From Rhodobacter sp. (GTDB lineage Bacteria > Pseudomonadota > Alphaproteobacteria > Rhodobacterales > Rhodobacteraceae): a stretch of 64,000 bases of DNA. Below the pieces are notes generated by a model. It worked only from the letters and a program-made list of their open reading frames with translations. It did not search any database and had not been told where the DNA came from. Position 1 is the stretch's first letter. Every line of letters begins with the position of its first letter. The translations under genes and the position numbers were made by a program. Positions 56,101 through 62,656 of this stretch are shown in pieces. The stretch spans positions 186,001 through 250,000 of the forward strand of contig JAIXUH010000007.1 in assembly GCA_027484145.1 (NCBI GenBank), given 5' to 3'.

Positions 56101-56631
56101 GGCCAGAAAATCCTTGTCATTGCCGGTATGGCGCAACAGGAACATGCCCGTCTGTTCCACCAGATCCGGGTTGGAACAGAGGTTGAAGTAGAAATAGCTG
56201 CCCATCCCGCAGCCCGCCCAGACGCCGATCTGGCCCGCGAACCCCTCGGGCGGGTGGCCCGCGTTTTCCAGCGCCTCCCATGCCACCTCAAGGAACTGGC
56301 GGTGCTGCGGGTCAAGAATGGCCGCCTCTTTCGGCGAAAAGCCAAAGAAATCGGCGTCGAACTGTTCGAACCCGTCCAGCACGGCAGCGGCAGGCACGTA
56401 ATTCGCCCGCGCCATCCGCGCCGGGGATTCGCCTGCTGCCAAAAGCTCGGCCTCGGTCAGCACGCGGATCGATTCCACACCGCCCTTGAGGTTGTTCCAA
56501 TAGGCCGCAATGTCACCCGCGCCCGGCAAATGCGCAGCCATCCCGACAATCGCGATGTCGGTTTCCGAGGCATCCTCGGGCAAAAGGGGTGCGGACCGGT
56601 CAGAGCGCGACATGGGGGCGGAACTTTGCAA
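50185..56631 (-). CDS. Type I polyketide synthase, KS-AT-KR-DH-ACP-TE
   Basis: 2148 residues. KS 22-450 with C197 (VQTACSTSL), H333 (ECHGTGTYLGD) and H373 (KTNIGHLDTAAG). AT about 545-865 with S644 in GHSMG. A structural segment 930-1170, then KR with LITGGFGGIGL (about 1183) and the S-Y-N triad ending Y1345, N1349 (IDYVAANEYLN). DH-type hot-dog domain about 1415-1680 with H1430 in HRTKAGQALVPG and D1597. ACP about 1775-1845 with S1808 (FFDLGGHSLIA). Thioesterase about 1880-2130 with S1955 in GGFSGGG and H2111. KR precedes DH, the reverse of the usual order. No ER or methyltransferase. The product would be one reduced extension unit; starter unknown. First assembly-line gene after the GT4 gene, 63 bases downstream. 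An in-frame ATG 18 bases further in is also possible. Confidence 0.93.
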   Translation of the reverse strand: MQSSAPMSRSDRSAPLLPEDASETDIAIVGMAAHLPGAGDIAAYWNNLKGGVESIRVLTEAELLAAGESPARMARANYVPAAAVLDGFEQFDADFFGFSPKEAAILDPQHRQFLEVAWEALENAGHPPEGFAGQIGVWAGCGMGSYFYFNLCSNPDLVEQTGMFLLRHTGNDKDFLATRASHIFDLKGPSINVQTACSTSLVAVHYATQALLNGECDMALAGGVTIELPHARGYLFTEGEILSPDGHCHAFDHRAQGTVFGSGAGCVVLRRLRDAIRDGDHIWAIIKGSAVNNDGAAKAGYLAPSVDGQARCIAEAQAMAGVTADSVSYVECHGTGTYLGDPIEVAALTAAFRDTTDAVGTCRIGSVKTNIGHLDTAAGVASLIKVALSLHHRQLPPSLGYEAPNPAIDFDSSPFRVNDRLTDWVSDTPRRAGVNSLGVGGTNAHAVLEEAPMRAESGQSDWPFQPIVLSARSKAALDGASARLAAHLRQTDDPLPDIAWALKHGRRAFEKRRVLVAASHDEAARLLEGADSRRVFTHDWLGDDPEVVFMFPGGGAQYAGMARDLYETEPVFADWMDRGLAVLEPKLDYNIRALWLPEPGAEAAANATLKKPSVQLPLIMITEYALAMLFQSWGVKPTAFVGHSMGENTAAALAGVMSFEDCIGLVHLRGQLFDTIPPGGMLSVPMAEADLRADLDRFNHFLSENIPGARGLAPDPTAQLDLASVNAPKLCVVSGPDDLLDRFALWLSSSDVETTRIAIDIAAHSRMLAPILSRFGDYLRSIPLHAPRVPILSNRTGQELTAAQATDPEYWVAHLRGTVDFKTCMETLMAVPGRVYLEMGPGRALSSLAQANGVASGQVIAALRHPEQAMADDAWHMATIARLWACGVPVDWEPIWGEARRNRVPLPTYAFQRKPYFIAPGTHAQAEAEALPARAADLADWGWKPHWRTVAAGQEIDDLADAAAQNWLIFVDDAGVGQAAADVLARAGHRVTIVRAGDSFARDDRGQYVLSPERGREGYDALIRDLVAHGQAPNRIAHFWLVTARETFRPGSSFLHRNIEQGFYSLMFLAQAMAEENLPRPIHISVVTTGAAQVRDEALPYPEKAMVLGPARVIAREFPGVTVGLLDIPAPGKAPEATAVIEELLSASPVLAALRGARRYEAGLKPARLPDAALTLPQGAHVLITGGFGGIGLTVAEDLIRRFAVRITLIARRALPDRAKWAQLVAGSGPDDPMARRILALQRLEALGAEVLVAQADVANVVEMEAAKRAGEARFGPVHAVIHAAGVVDDGPILTKSPAEVEEVFAPKLHGTQVLERLFPDGTLALLVLFSSTSTVTGPAGQIDYVAANEYLNAYAKHRAGGKTRVIALNWGIWQGVGMAAEALADRTGRPEAPRLPIRAALLDEAGFDKAGNRIFTAQYGTDRWVLDGHRTKAGQALVPGTGYLEVMAEAMQAMGEGTSFEIRDLTFFRALDVDDGAARPIRARLTRSDEGYGFDLQSAHVVKGRTGWLQHATARLLPLQAVAPRIDPAAIAARLPAPEVGEGLESPQEAHLAFGPRWRVLGSRTTGSGEGLAALHLPAPFAAEAGEWLIHPALMDLATGWAMDLIAGYQPTHLWVPVSYARLRVYRPLPARIVSHVRLAGPVSATRTTASFDVTLATPEGEVCIEVSGFTMHRLEGGLMLSAPDPRSLVFDDVAAKPMSPAEERLMHAFSQGIRPEEGAAAFARAAGMGLSQIIVSSLDLPALVRQTAASLESKAEGTSFERPDLDSEYVEPRNDVERTLTGFWQDLLGVGKVGVEDSFFDLGGHSLIAVRLFAMVKKAYRVDFPISILFEAPTVAACAALIIDQIGLPDEVAKPDAAPRAPQRRFTHIVPMHRGEGGARTPFFLVAGMFGNVLNLRHLAQLLGGDRPFYGLQARGLYGDAAPHDSFVDAARDYIAEMRQVQPHGPYLLGGFSGGGLIAWEIARQLEAAGEAVPLVVLLDTPIPMRPTLSKLDKLMIRMAELREGGPAFVARWWRDKQAYKATLREGAGQVDAAQFNNAAIEAAFRSALPRYDMQPRTGATVLFRPPLDLCWQVTGGRWVSAAREFVFPDNDLTRFAPALQVIEVPGDHDSMVLEPNVRVLAAQMKRFVAAAEAAPEPQPLATAAE

Positions 56632-56694
56632 GCAGGGGCATCCTTTTGGCTACTTACCAAACTTGACGAAAATAAGGAATGAACGCCGGGGTGA

Positions 56695-58026
56695 TCACGC
56701 CGCGCGCGAGGCACCTTGGGCGGTCGATACGCCAAAGAAGTCGGGCTTTTTCGTGGTTCTGCCCAAGACCCAGTCATAGACTGCGGCAATTTGCTCGGCC
56801 TTGCGCGCCCATGTGAACAGCGCCTCGACCCTCAGGCGGGCGGCATCGCCCTTGGCCGCAACTTCGGCCGGGTGGTCCACCGCATGCTCCAACGCGGCGC
56901 GCAGGCCCGCAATCACCGCACCGCGCGGGCCGATGGGCACCTTGAAGCCGGTCGTGTCTGTCACCAACTCGGCCGGGCCGGCATAATCGATAACCATGGG
57001 GCACAGGCCCAGCGCCATCGCCTCCAGCACCACCCCGCCGCCGAATTCGCGGATCGACGGAAAGGTCAACATGGTGCAGCCAGCGGCAATATCCTGCACC
57101 GCCTCATGCTTTTGCCAGCCGTGAAAGCGCACGGCCCCGCCCAAGGTGGATGCCTGCGCCTGCAAGGCGGGGCGCACCGGGCCATCACCGATGATATCCA
57201 GCGTAATGCGGCCCTGTGCCAGCAGGGGGCCTGCCGCCTCGATCAGCATGTCCACGCCTTTCAGTGGCACCAGACGCCCGATGAAACAGGCGCGCAGCGG
57301 CCCGCCCGCAACCGCAGGGCCATGGTCTGCGCGGCGCCAAAACCGGGCGGGGTCAATGGCATTTTCCGGCAGATAGACGCAGCGAGCCAGATGCTGGTCG
57401 GGAATATCGGCCAGCGTTTGCCGCGCCCCCACCAGAATGGCATCGGCGCGCAAGGTGGCACGGCGCGCGGGCAACAGCCGATAAAGCCCCCGCAGACGCG
57501 ACAGCCATTCGTTTTCCTGCCGCATCTCGGCCTCGAACCCCTTCGGCCATGGCACGCCACCATTGATCGGGCCCAGCACGAAAGGCACGCCCGCCCGGCG
57601 GCATTTGGCGGCAATCGGGCTTTGCTGCACCGGCGACAGCGGTGTGATGCGGTGCACCAGATCATACTCCCCTGCCCGGATCGCCGCGCCAAACTTTTTC
57701 CAGACCTGATGTTCGAACCACGGATAGGCGATGGTGTTCACCGCTTGCTGGATGGTCCAGCCGCGCCCTTCGCCGCCGCCCAGAAGGCTTCCCAGTTTCC
57801 ACAGCGGGCGGGCCACGGCTTCGGAATCAATCGCCGTGAAATCGCGCCCCTCGACCATGCCCGCACGCAAAAAGGCCTCGCGGTTGCGGATCTGTGTCAC
57901 CACATGCACATCGGCCACCCCCGCCAGCGCCCGCGCCATCGACCAGCCCACCAGTGGCACCGAAACCCATTCGGGGTTCGCAGCCTCGGCCATGATCAGA
58001 ACGCGCGTGCGGCGGGTGTCAGTCAC
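56695..58026 (-). CDS. Glycosyltransferase family 4
   Basis: 443 residues with a GT-B fold. The C-terminal donor domain has CFIGRLVPLKGVDMLIEA, DIIGDGPVR and the E-x7-E motif in SIREFGGGVVLEAMALG. The N-terminal half begins TDTRRTRVLIMAEAANPEW and has YDLVHRITPLSPVQQSPIA. It is probably a retaining enzyme using a nucleotide sugar. A GTG start is chosen: it overlaps the stop of the upstream ligase gene by four bases (GTGA) and has AAAGGA upstream. It is followed 63 bases later by the PKS gene on the same strand. Confidence 0.92.
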   Translation of the reverse strand: MTDTRRTRVLIMAEAANPEWVSVPLVGWSMARALAGVADVHVVTQIRNREAFLRAGMVEGRDFTAIDSEAVARPLWKLGSLLGGGEGRGWTIQQAVNTIAYPWFEHQVWKKFGAAIRAGEYDLVHRITPLSPVQQSPIAAKCRRAGVPFVLGPINGGVPWPKGFEAEMRQENEWLSRLRGLYRLLPARRATLRADAILVGARQTLADIPDQHLARCVYLPENAIDPARFWRRADHGPAVAGGPLRACFIGRLVPLKGVDMLIEAAGPLLAQGRITLDIIGDGPVRPALQAQASTLGGAVRFHGWQKHEAVQDIAAGCTMLTFPSIREFGGGVVLEAMALGLCPMVIDYAGPAELVTDTTGFKVPIGPRGAVIAGLRAALEHAVDHPAEVAAKGDAARLRVEALFTWARKAEQIAAVYDWVLGRTTKKPDFFGVSTAQGASRAA

Positions 58027-59480
58027 AAAATGGTCCTTTGCGGTTTGTATTGCCGGGCAAAGGCGGCCTGCAATGCCGTGCGCCGGTCGCGGGCCAAAGC
58101 CTCGGCATGGCCCATCACCGCCCCCGCCATCAACCATGTAAAGGGAATCAGCGTGTCATTGGGCAGCAAGTCAAACAGGTTCGCCGCCAAAATCAGCGTG
58201 ACCGCACAGGCGAAGGGCGACAGAGCCGCCGCGGGTTGGCGCAACGCCTCGCGCCCCATCAGGAACACCGGCAGCGCCAGCAGCCCGAATTCGCCCACAT
58301 AGCCAACCCAGCCCGCCGTGCCCAGCGCGATGATCCAGCCACCGTCGGCAATGATGTTGATCTGCCCCGTCACCGGATCATGCAGCAGACTGCGCCCATA
58401 GCCGCCCCAGCCAAACCATGGCCGCTCTTCCGCCCGGGCCAGCAGCAATTCCTCGTTGCGAATGCGGAATTCCAGCGACAGGCCCCGTTCGGCATTCAGG
58501 TCTGACGCAAAGCGCAGGATATCGTCCAGCGGCACCACATGAAGGCCACGCAGCAGCGGATAGGTCACCACAACGGTCACCATCGCCACCGCCAGCAAAA
58601 GCTGGATGCGGCGCGGCAGGATCAGAACCGCCGGGGCCAGCAGCATCGCATAAACGATCGGCCCGGCACTGCGGCAAAACATCAGGACCACCGCCAGATA
58701 GGCCGCCACCAGCAAGAACCGCGGCCGCACCATGGCCGGCCCCACCCGCAACAGCGTGATCGCGGCAATCAGGCACATCATGCCAAAGAACGCGACCCAC
58801 AGCCCATGCGGCATGAACACAAAGGGGCGAAAGCCGCCAAAGCGGATGGCCTGCGAAAAATCATGCTGGAAGAAGCCGTAAACCTTGAGGTTCAGTTGCG
58901 GCGAGATGCGCGATTCCAGCAGCATCGGCAGGGAATAGATCAGCCCCGCCAGCACCAGCGCCACGATGATGGCCCGCATTCCCTCGGCAGTGGCCAGATA
59001 CTTGCGCGCCATGAAGAACGGCAACAGCACGATGAACTGGTTCGCCACCTCGGCCAGTGAATCGTAAATGCGCGTGCCCGGCAGCATGGACTGCTCAAAC
59101 ACGATCGGGTCATCGTTCAGCAGCACCGTGCCGAAGGGCCCCAGCACATAAAGCACGATCAACGCCCGCCCCAGCGGCGCATCGGGCCACAGGCTGAAGC
59201 GGTCCTTCAGCAAGAACACCACCGCCGCCGCCGCGGCCAGATTGGCAATCGTGTATTTGTTGAAATCGGGCACCATCGGCAGATCAATCGCAATCACCGG
59301 CGGCAAAAGCATATAGGCCCCCAGCACCGTCCAGATCAGCGCGCGTGCCGGATCAAGCTTCGTGAAGAATATCCACGCAACCACAGGCCAGACAGCCAGC
59401 ATAAGATAGGCAAATGTGTTGGCGATGGGCATCAGCTTTGGGGTTTCGGCTCGGTTTTCCGGATCGGGGCCTTTGGGCAT
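58023..59480 (-). CDS. O-antigen ligase/polymerase-like membrane protein
   Basis: 485 residues with about 11-12 hydrophobic segments and one larger periplasmic loop near residues 330-400 (LRFASDLNAERGLSLEFRIRNEELLLARAEERP, here the RxxxE-type Wzy_C region, followed by WFGWGGYGRS). This pattern fits the O-antigen ligase/Wzy family, which joins or polymerises undecaprenyl-linked glycans on the periplasmic side. First gene of the minus-strand operon; it overlaps the GT4 gene by four bases. The start is unclear: the ATG used begins MPKGPDPENR, and a second ATG 48 bases further in (MPIANTFAYL) is equally plausible. Whether it is ligase or polymerase cannot be told. Confidence 0.82.
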   Translation of the reverse strand: MPKGPDPENRAETPKLMPIANTFAYLMLAVWPVVAWIFFTKLDPARALIWTVLGAYMLLPPVIAIDLPMVPDFNKYTIANLAAAAAVVFLLKDRFSLWPDAPLGRALIVLYVLGPFGTVLLNDDPIVFEQSMLPGTRIYDSLAEVANQFIVLLPFFMARKYLATAEGMRAIIVALVLAGLIYSLPMLLESRISPQLNLKVYGFFQHDFSQAIRFGGFRPFVFMPHGLWVAFFGMMCLIAAITLLRVGPAMVRPRFLLVAAYLAVVLMFCRSAGPIVYAMLLAPAVLILPRRIQLLLAVAMVTVVVTYPLLRGLHVVPLDDILRFASDLNAERGLSLEFRIRNEELLLARAEERPWFGWGGYGRSLLHDPVTGQINIIADGGWIIALGTAGWVGYVGEFGLLALPVFLMGREALRQPAAALSPFACAVTLILAANLFDLLPNDTLIPFTWLMAGAVMGHAEALARDRRTALQAAFARQYKPQRTIL

Positions 59481-59643
59481 ACCATGGTTCTGCCCCAATG
59501 TCGTGGCATGCCAAAGCGACTCTGCCATGCCGGAAAGGTGGCAGCACCATGGCGAACGGCAGGCCAGCCCCAAGGGGGCGGCTTTTCGCGTCGCCCTTGG
59601 GCGCGGCCATGCTATCACGCGGCACACCAAACCCGAGGCTGCC
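59481..59643. promoter_or_regulatory. Divergent promoter region of the glycan/assembly-line locus
   Basis: About 160 bases between the minus-strand five-gene operon and the plus-strand WecG-like gene. It must carry both promoters. No regulator site was recognised. Confidence 0.4.
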
Positions 59644-60399
59644 TTGCACTTCCGCTTTCCAGATCAGACCATCACCGTGAACGTGCCCAACCGCGCCAGC
59701 CTGCTGGATCAGGTGCGCGCGCGTTTCCGCGCCGGGCAGGGCTTTGCCTTGGCCACCCTCAACCTGGACCATCTGGTAAAGCTGCAACGCTCGCCCAGTT
59801 ATCGCGCCGCCTATGCCGCGCAGGATCTGGTGGTGGCCGATGGCAACCCCATCGTCTGGCTGTCGCGTCTGGCAAGGCAGCAAGTGTCGCTGGTCACCGG
59901 GTCTGACCTGTTGCGCCCGATGCTGGCGCTTGCCGCAGACGAAGGCATGCCCGTCGGCTTTTTCGGCTCATCCCCCGATGTGCTGGACGCGGCCGCAGAC
60001 CGCCTGCGCGCGGCCTATCCGGCGTTGAACGTGGTCTGGTCGCAGTCGCCTGCCATGGGGTTCGAGCCGGATGGCGCCGCCGCGCGCCAAGCCATCGCCG
60101 CCATGCGGCAGGCGGGCGTGCGGCTATGCATCCTGTCGCTGTCCGCCCCCCGGCAAGAGGTCTTTGCCGCCTTTGCCCGCCACCTTGCGCCCGAGATCGG
60201 CTTTTGCGGCTTTGGCGCGGGGTTGGATTTCGTGGCCGGGCGTCAGGTGCGCGCCCCTCGTTGGGTGCAGGTGCTGGCGCTGGAATGGCTGTGGCGCGCG
60301 CTGTCGGCCCCGCGCCGCCTGATCCCGCGCTATGCGGCCTGCGCCGCCATCCTGCCCGGTCAGGCATGGGCGGCGCTGCGTCAGCGCGGCAATCCCTGA
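59644..60399 (+). CDS. WecG/TagA/CpsF-family glycosyltransferase (GT26)
   Basis: 251 residues. Residues line up with the TagA family: ALATLNLDHLVKL with T38, DLVVADGNPIVWLSRL with D66, FFGSSPDVLDAAADRLR, LSLSAPRQEVFAA and GFCGFGAGLDFVAGRQVRAPRWVQ. These enzymes add N-acetylmannosaminuronic acid, N-acetylmannosamine or another sugar to undecaprenyl-linked acceptors at the membrane, through the Arg-rich C-terminal tail seen here (LWRALSAPRRLIPRYA). A TTG start is used because GAGG lies five bases upstream and the family begins HFRF; upstream in-frame ATGs have no homology. It converges with the next GT2 gene with no gap. Confidence 0.9.
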   Translation: MHFRFPDQTITVNVPNRASLLDQVRARFRAGQGFALATLNLDHLVKLQRSPSYRAAYAAQDLVVADGNPIVWLSRLARQQVSLVTGSDLLRPMLALAADEGMPVGFFGSSPDVLDAAADRLRAAYPALNVVWSQSPAMGFEPDGAAARQAIAAMRQAGVRLCILSLSAPRQEVFAAFARHLAPEIGFCGFGAGLDFVAGRQVRAPRWVQVLALEWLWRALSAPRRLIPRYAACAAILPGQAWAALRQRGNP

Positions 60400-61386
60400 T
60401 CACTTGTATTCGATCAGACCGCGCCGCCGCCCGCGCCAACGCGCCAGCCAATAGGCCATCACCCCGCGCCCCTCGGCCAGTTTGGCAAGCGTTGTGAACC
60501 CGGCCCAGACCCAGGCGTTGCGGCCAAAGCCATCGCGCCGCGCCAACCTGACCACCTGTGCCGGATAGGCCAGCAGCAGCACGAGCATCCCCGGATGCGC
60601 CAAGGCGCCCAAGACCGCCACCCCCGGCAGAACCACCCCCCACAGCACCGCGCGCCGTGTCTCGGCCACCCAATGCCGCTCGGGCGCCGCCCCATGCAGG
60701 GCCGCCCCTTCGGCAAAGGCATGGCCCGCCCGCACCGAGCGCCGCCACCACTGGCCAAAGCGCGTCATCGCGGCATCATGCAGGGTCATCTCGGCATCAA
60801 TCCGCCAGACCTGCCCCCCTGCCTGCCGCAACCGCACACATAACTCCGGCTCTTCGCCCGCGATCAGATCGTCGCGATAGCCGCCCACCGCCATCAGCGC
60901 CTCATACCGCATCAGCGCATCGCCGCCACAGGCACGGGCACGGCCCACCGGCGTGTTCCACTCCCGGTCCGCCAGCGCGTTATAGATCGATGCCTCGGGA
61001 AACCGCTCGCGCCGCCGCCCGCAGACCACCACCGCTTCCGGATGCACGTCAAATGCAGCAACCGCCGCCGCCAGCCACCCCGCCGCCATGCTGCAATCAC
61101 CGTCCAGCAATTGCACAAACGCAGGCGGGTCACCCTGCAACACTGCCAGCCCTTCGTTGCGGGCCCGCGCCGCCGTGAACGGGCGCGACAGGTCCAGTTG
61201 CACCACCTGCGCCCCCGCCGCCGCCGCAGCCTGCACAGACCCGTCGGTAGAGCCACTGTCGACATAGACGATCCGCCGCACCTGCCCCGCCAGCGATTGC
61301 AGACAAGCGACCAGACGCGCGCCTTCATTGCGCCCGATCACCACGGCATCTATGATGGCAAGGGGCTGGGCCACGGGTTGGGGCAA
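60400..61386 (-). CDS. Glycosyltransferase family 2
   Basis: 328 residues. GT-A signature: AVVIGRNEGARLVACLQS, IVYVDSGSTDGSV, FTAARARNEGLAVL, FVQLLDGDCSM (DXD-like DGD) and GGYRDDLIAGEEPELCVRLR as acceptor/base region. Two hydrophobic segments follow near residues 245-285 (VVLPGVAVLGALAHPGMLVLLL), so it is membrane bound. It starts at TTG with no strong ribosome site; a GTG 12 bases further in is an alternative. It lies between the WecG-like gene (convergent) and the CpsD-like gene (divergent), within the glycan locus. Confidence 0.88.
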   Translation of the reverse strand: MPQPVAQPLAIIDAVVIGRNEGARLVACLQSLAGQVRRIVYVDSGSTDGSVQAAAAAGAQVVQLDLSRPFTAARARNEGLAVLQGDPPAFVQLLDGDCSMAAGWLAAAVAAFDVHPEAVVVCGRRRERFPEASIYNALADREWNTPVGRARACGGDALMRYEALMAVGGYRDDLIAGEEPELCVRLRQAGGQVWRIDAEMTLHDAAMTRFGQWWRRSVRAGHAFAEGAALHGAAPERHWVAETRRAVLWGVVLPGVAVLGALAHPGMLVLLLAYPAQVVRLARRDGFGRNAWVWAGFTTLAKLAEGRGVMAYWLARWRGRRRGLIEYK

Positions 61387-61717
61387 GCGCAGATATCCGG
61401 ATGAATGGGCGTCAGGTCATGCAAGCTGGGCCACAGGCGCGCTCACACCGCCAAAGGCTAGCGCCACGCCCATCCAAACGCCAGTCAGGATACATCCATT
61501 GGCACGGGCCTCAGCCTTCCATTTCCGATGCTTATCTGATATTTGTGGCAACAACTGGGCGGGGGCCCGGCGATTCCGGCAAGATCATGGCCAGCTTGTG
61601 CAACAGCATTTGCCCCTTGTATCTGACGGATGACCCTGGGTCGCGGCCTGCTGCATTGCGGGTGAAGTGAAACCTTTTGCAGCTTTGCGGCTGCGCTGTG
61701 CAGGAGCGTTCGGCCCC
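61387..61717. other. Divergent intergenic region between GT2 and CpsD-like genes
   Basis: 331 bases that must hold the promoters of the GT2 gene (left) and of the CpsD-Wzz pair (right). An in-frame extension of the kinase gene back to a GTG at 61667 is possible. No other gene, repeat or hairpin was seen. Confidence 0.45.
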
Positions 61718-62653
61718 ATGGCCCGACACCAGACCTTGGCGTTTACCCCAGAACCCGAGCCAGATATTGGAATTTTTGCCATGGCCGAGGATGACGCACC
61801 GCGATCACGCCGCGACAGACATACCCCTGTGTCGGTCTTCCGTCCGGGCCATGCGCCCGAACATGACCTGTCCGCCTTTGATCTGAAAACCGGGCGAGAC
61901 ATCTTTACCGACCCCTATCCTTTGGCCCTGTTCAACCCGGCACGGGTGTGGGAATCGCTGAACGGCGCCACGCTGGATGGCGATCATCTGGCTGGAAACG
62001 GACTGTTTACAAAGCCGGATGAAAGCCCCGCTGGCACCGCGTTCGACATTTTGCGCACCCGCGTGTCGCAGGCCATGGCCGAACGCGGCTGGCGCCGGAT
62101 CGGCATCACCTCGCCTACCCATGGCTGCGGCAAATCCTTTACGGCGGCCAACCTTGCCCTGTCCCTCGCCCGACGCCCCGGCAGCCGCACCGTGCTGATC
62201 GACCTTGATCTGCGCCGTCCCAATCTGCACAGCCTTCTGGGCCTGTCGCCCACCGGCGCCCTGCGCGATTTTCTCGAAGGCACCCAGCCGATGGAATCGC
62301 TCTTCGTGCGCGTGGGGCGCAGCCTTGCCATCGGCCTGAATGCCGAAGCCGTCGCCGATGCGGGCGATGTGCTGCACGCCGCCGACACCGCGCAGGCGCT
62401 GGAAGCGATGGAGGTGCAGCTTGACCCCGAACTGGTGATCCTTGATCTGCCGCCCGCGCTGGTGTCAGACGATGTCATCGCCATGGCGGGCAAGCTGGAT
62501 GCCGTGCTGATCGTCGCCGACGGCACCCGCACCACCGCCAAGGACATCCGCGCCTGCGAAACCCTGTTCGAAGGGCGGATTCCTGTGATGGGCGTGGTTC
62601 TGAACCGCGCCCAAGACCGCGGCCTTGGCCGCTACCGCTATGGCAAAGGCTGA
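61718..62653 (+). CDS. CpsD/CapB-like polysaccharide co-polymerase kinase (BY-kinase P-loop domain)
   Basis: 311 residues. An N-terminal low-homology part (1-105), then a P-loop ATPase: ITSPTHGCGKSF with Walker A K139, Walker A' LIDLDLRRPNL and Walker B LVILDLPPAL. FDILRTRVSQAM before it and TRTTAKDIRACETLFEGRIPVMGVVLNRAQD after it are typical of Wzc/CpsD tyrosine kinases. The C-terminal tail has only RYRYGKG, not a real Tyr cluster. It would work with the following Wzz-like protein to control chain length and export of exopolysaccharide. The start is uncertain (GTG at 61667, ATG at 61718 or 61781); AGGAG upstream favours the one given. Confidence 0.87.
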   Translation: MARHQTLAFTPEPEPDIGIFAMAEDDAPRSRRDRHTPVSVFRPGHAPEHDLSAFDLKTGRDIFTDPYPLALFNPARVWESLNGATLDGDHLAGNGLFTKPDESPAGTAFDILRTRVSQAMAERGWRRIGITSPTHGCGKSFTAANLALSLARRPGSRTVLIDLDLRRPNLHSLLGLSPTGALRDFLEGTQPMESLFVRVGRSLAIGLNAEAVADAGDVLHAADTAQALEAMEVQLDPELVILDLPPALVSDDVIAMAGKLDAVLIVADGTRTTAKDIRACETLFEGRIPVMGVVLNRAQDRGLGRYRYGKG

Positions 62654-62656
62654 CCC

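Noticed and set aside
56716-58302. 528-codon plus-strand frame opposite the GT4 gene
   Set aside because: Antisense to a GT-B enzyme with clear motifs; no ribosome site or family content.
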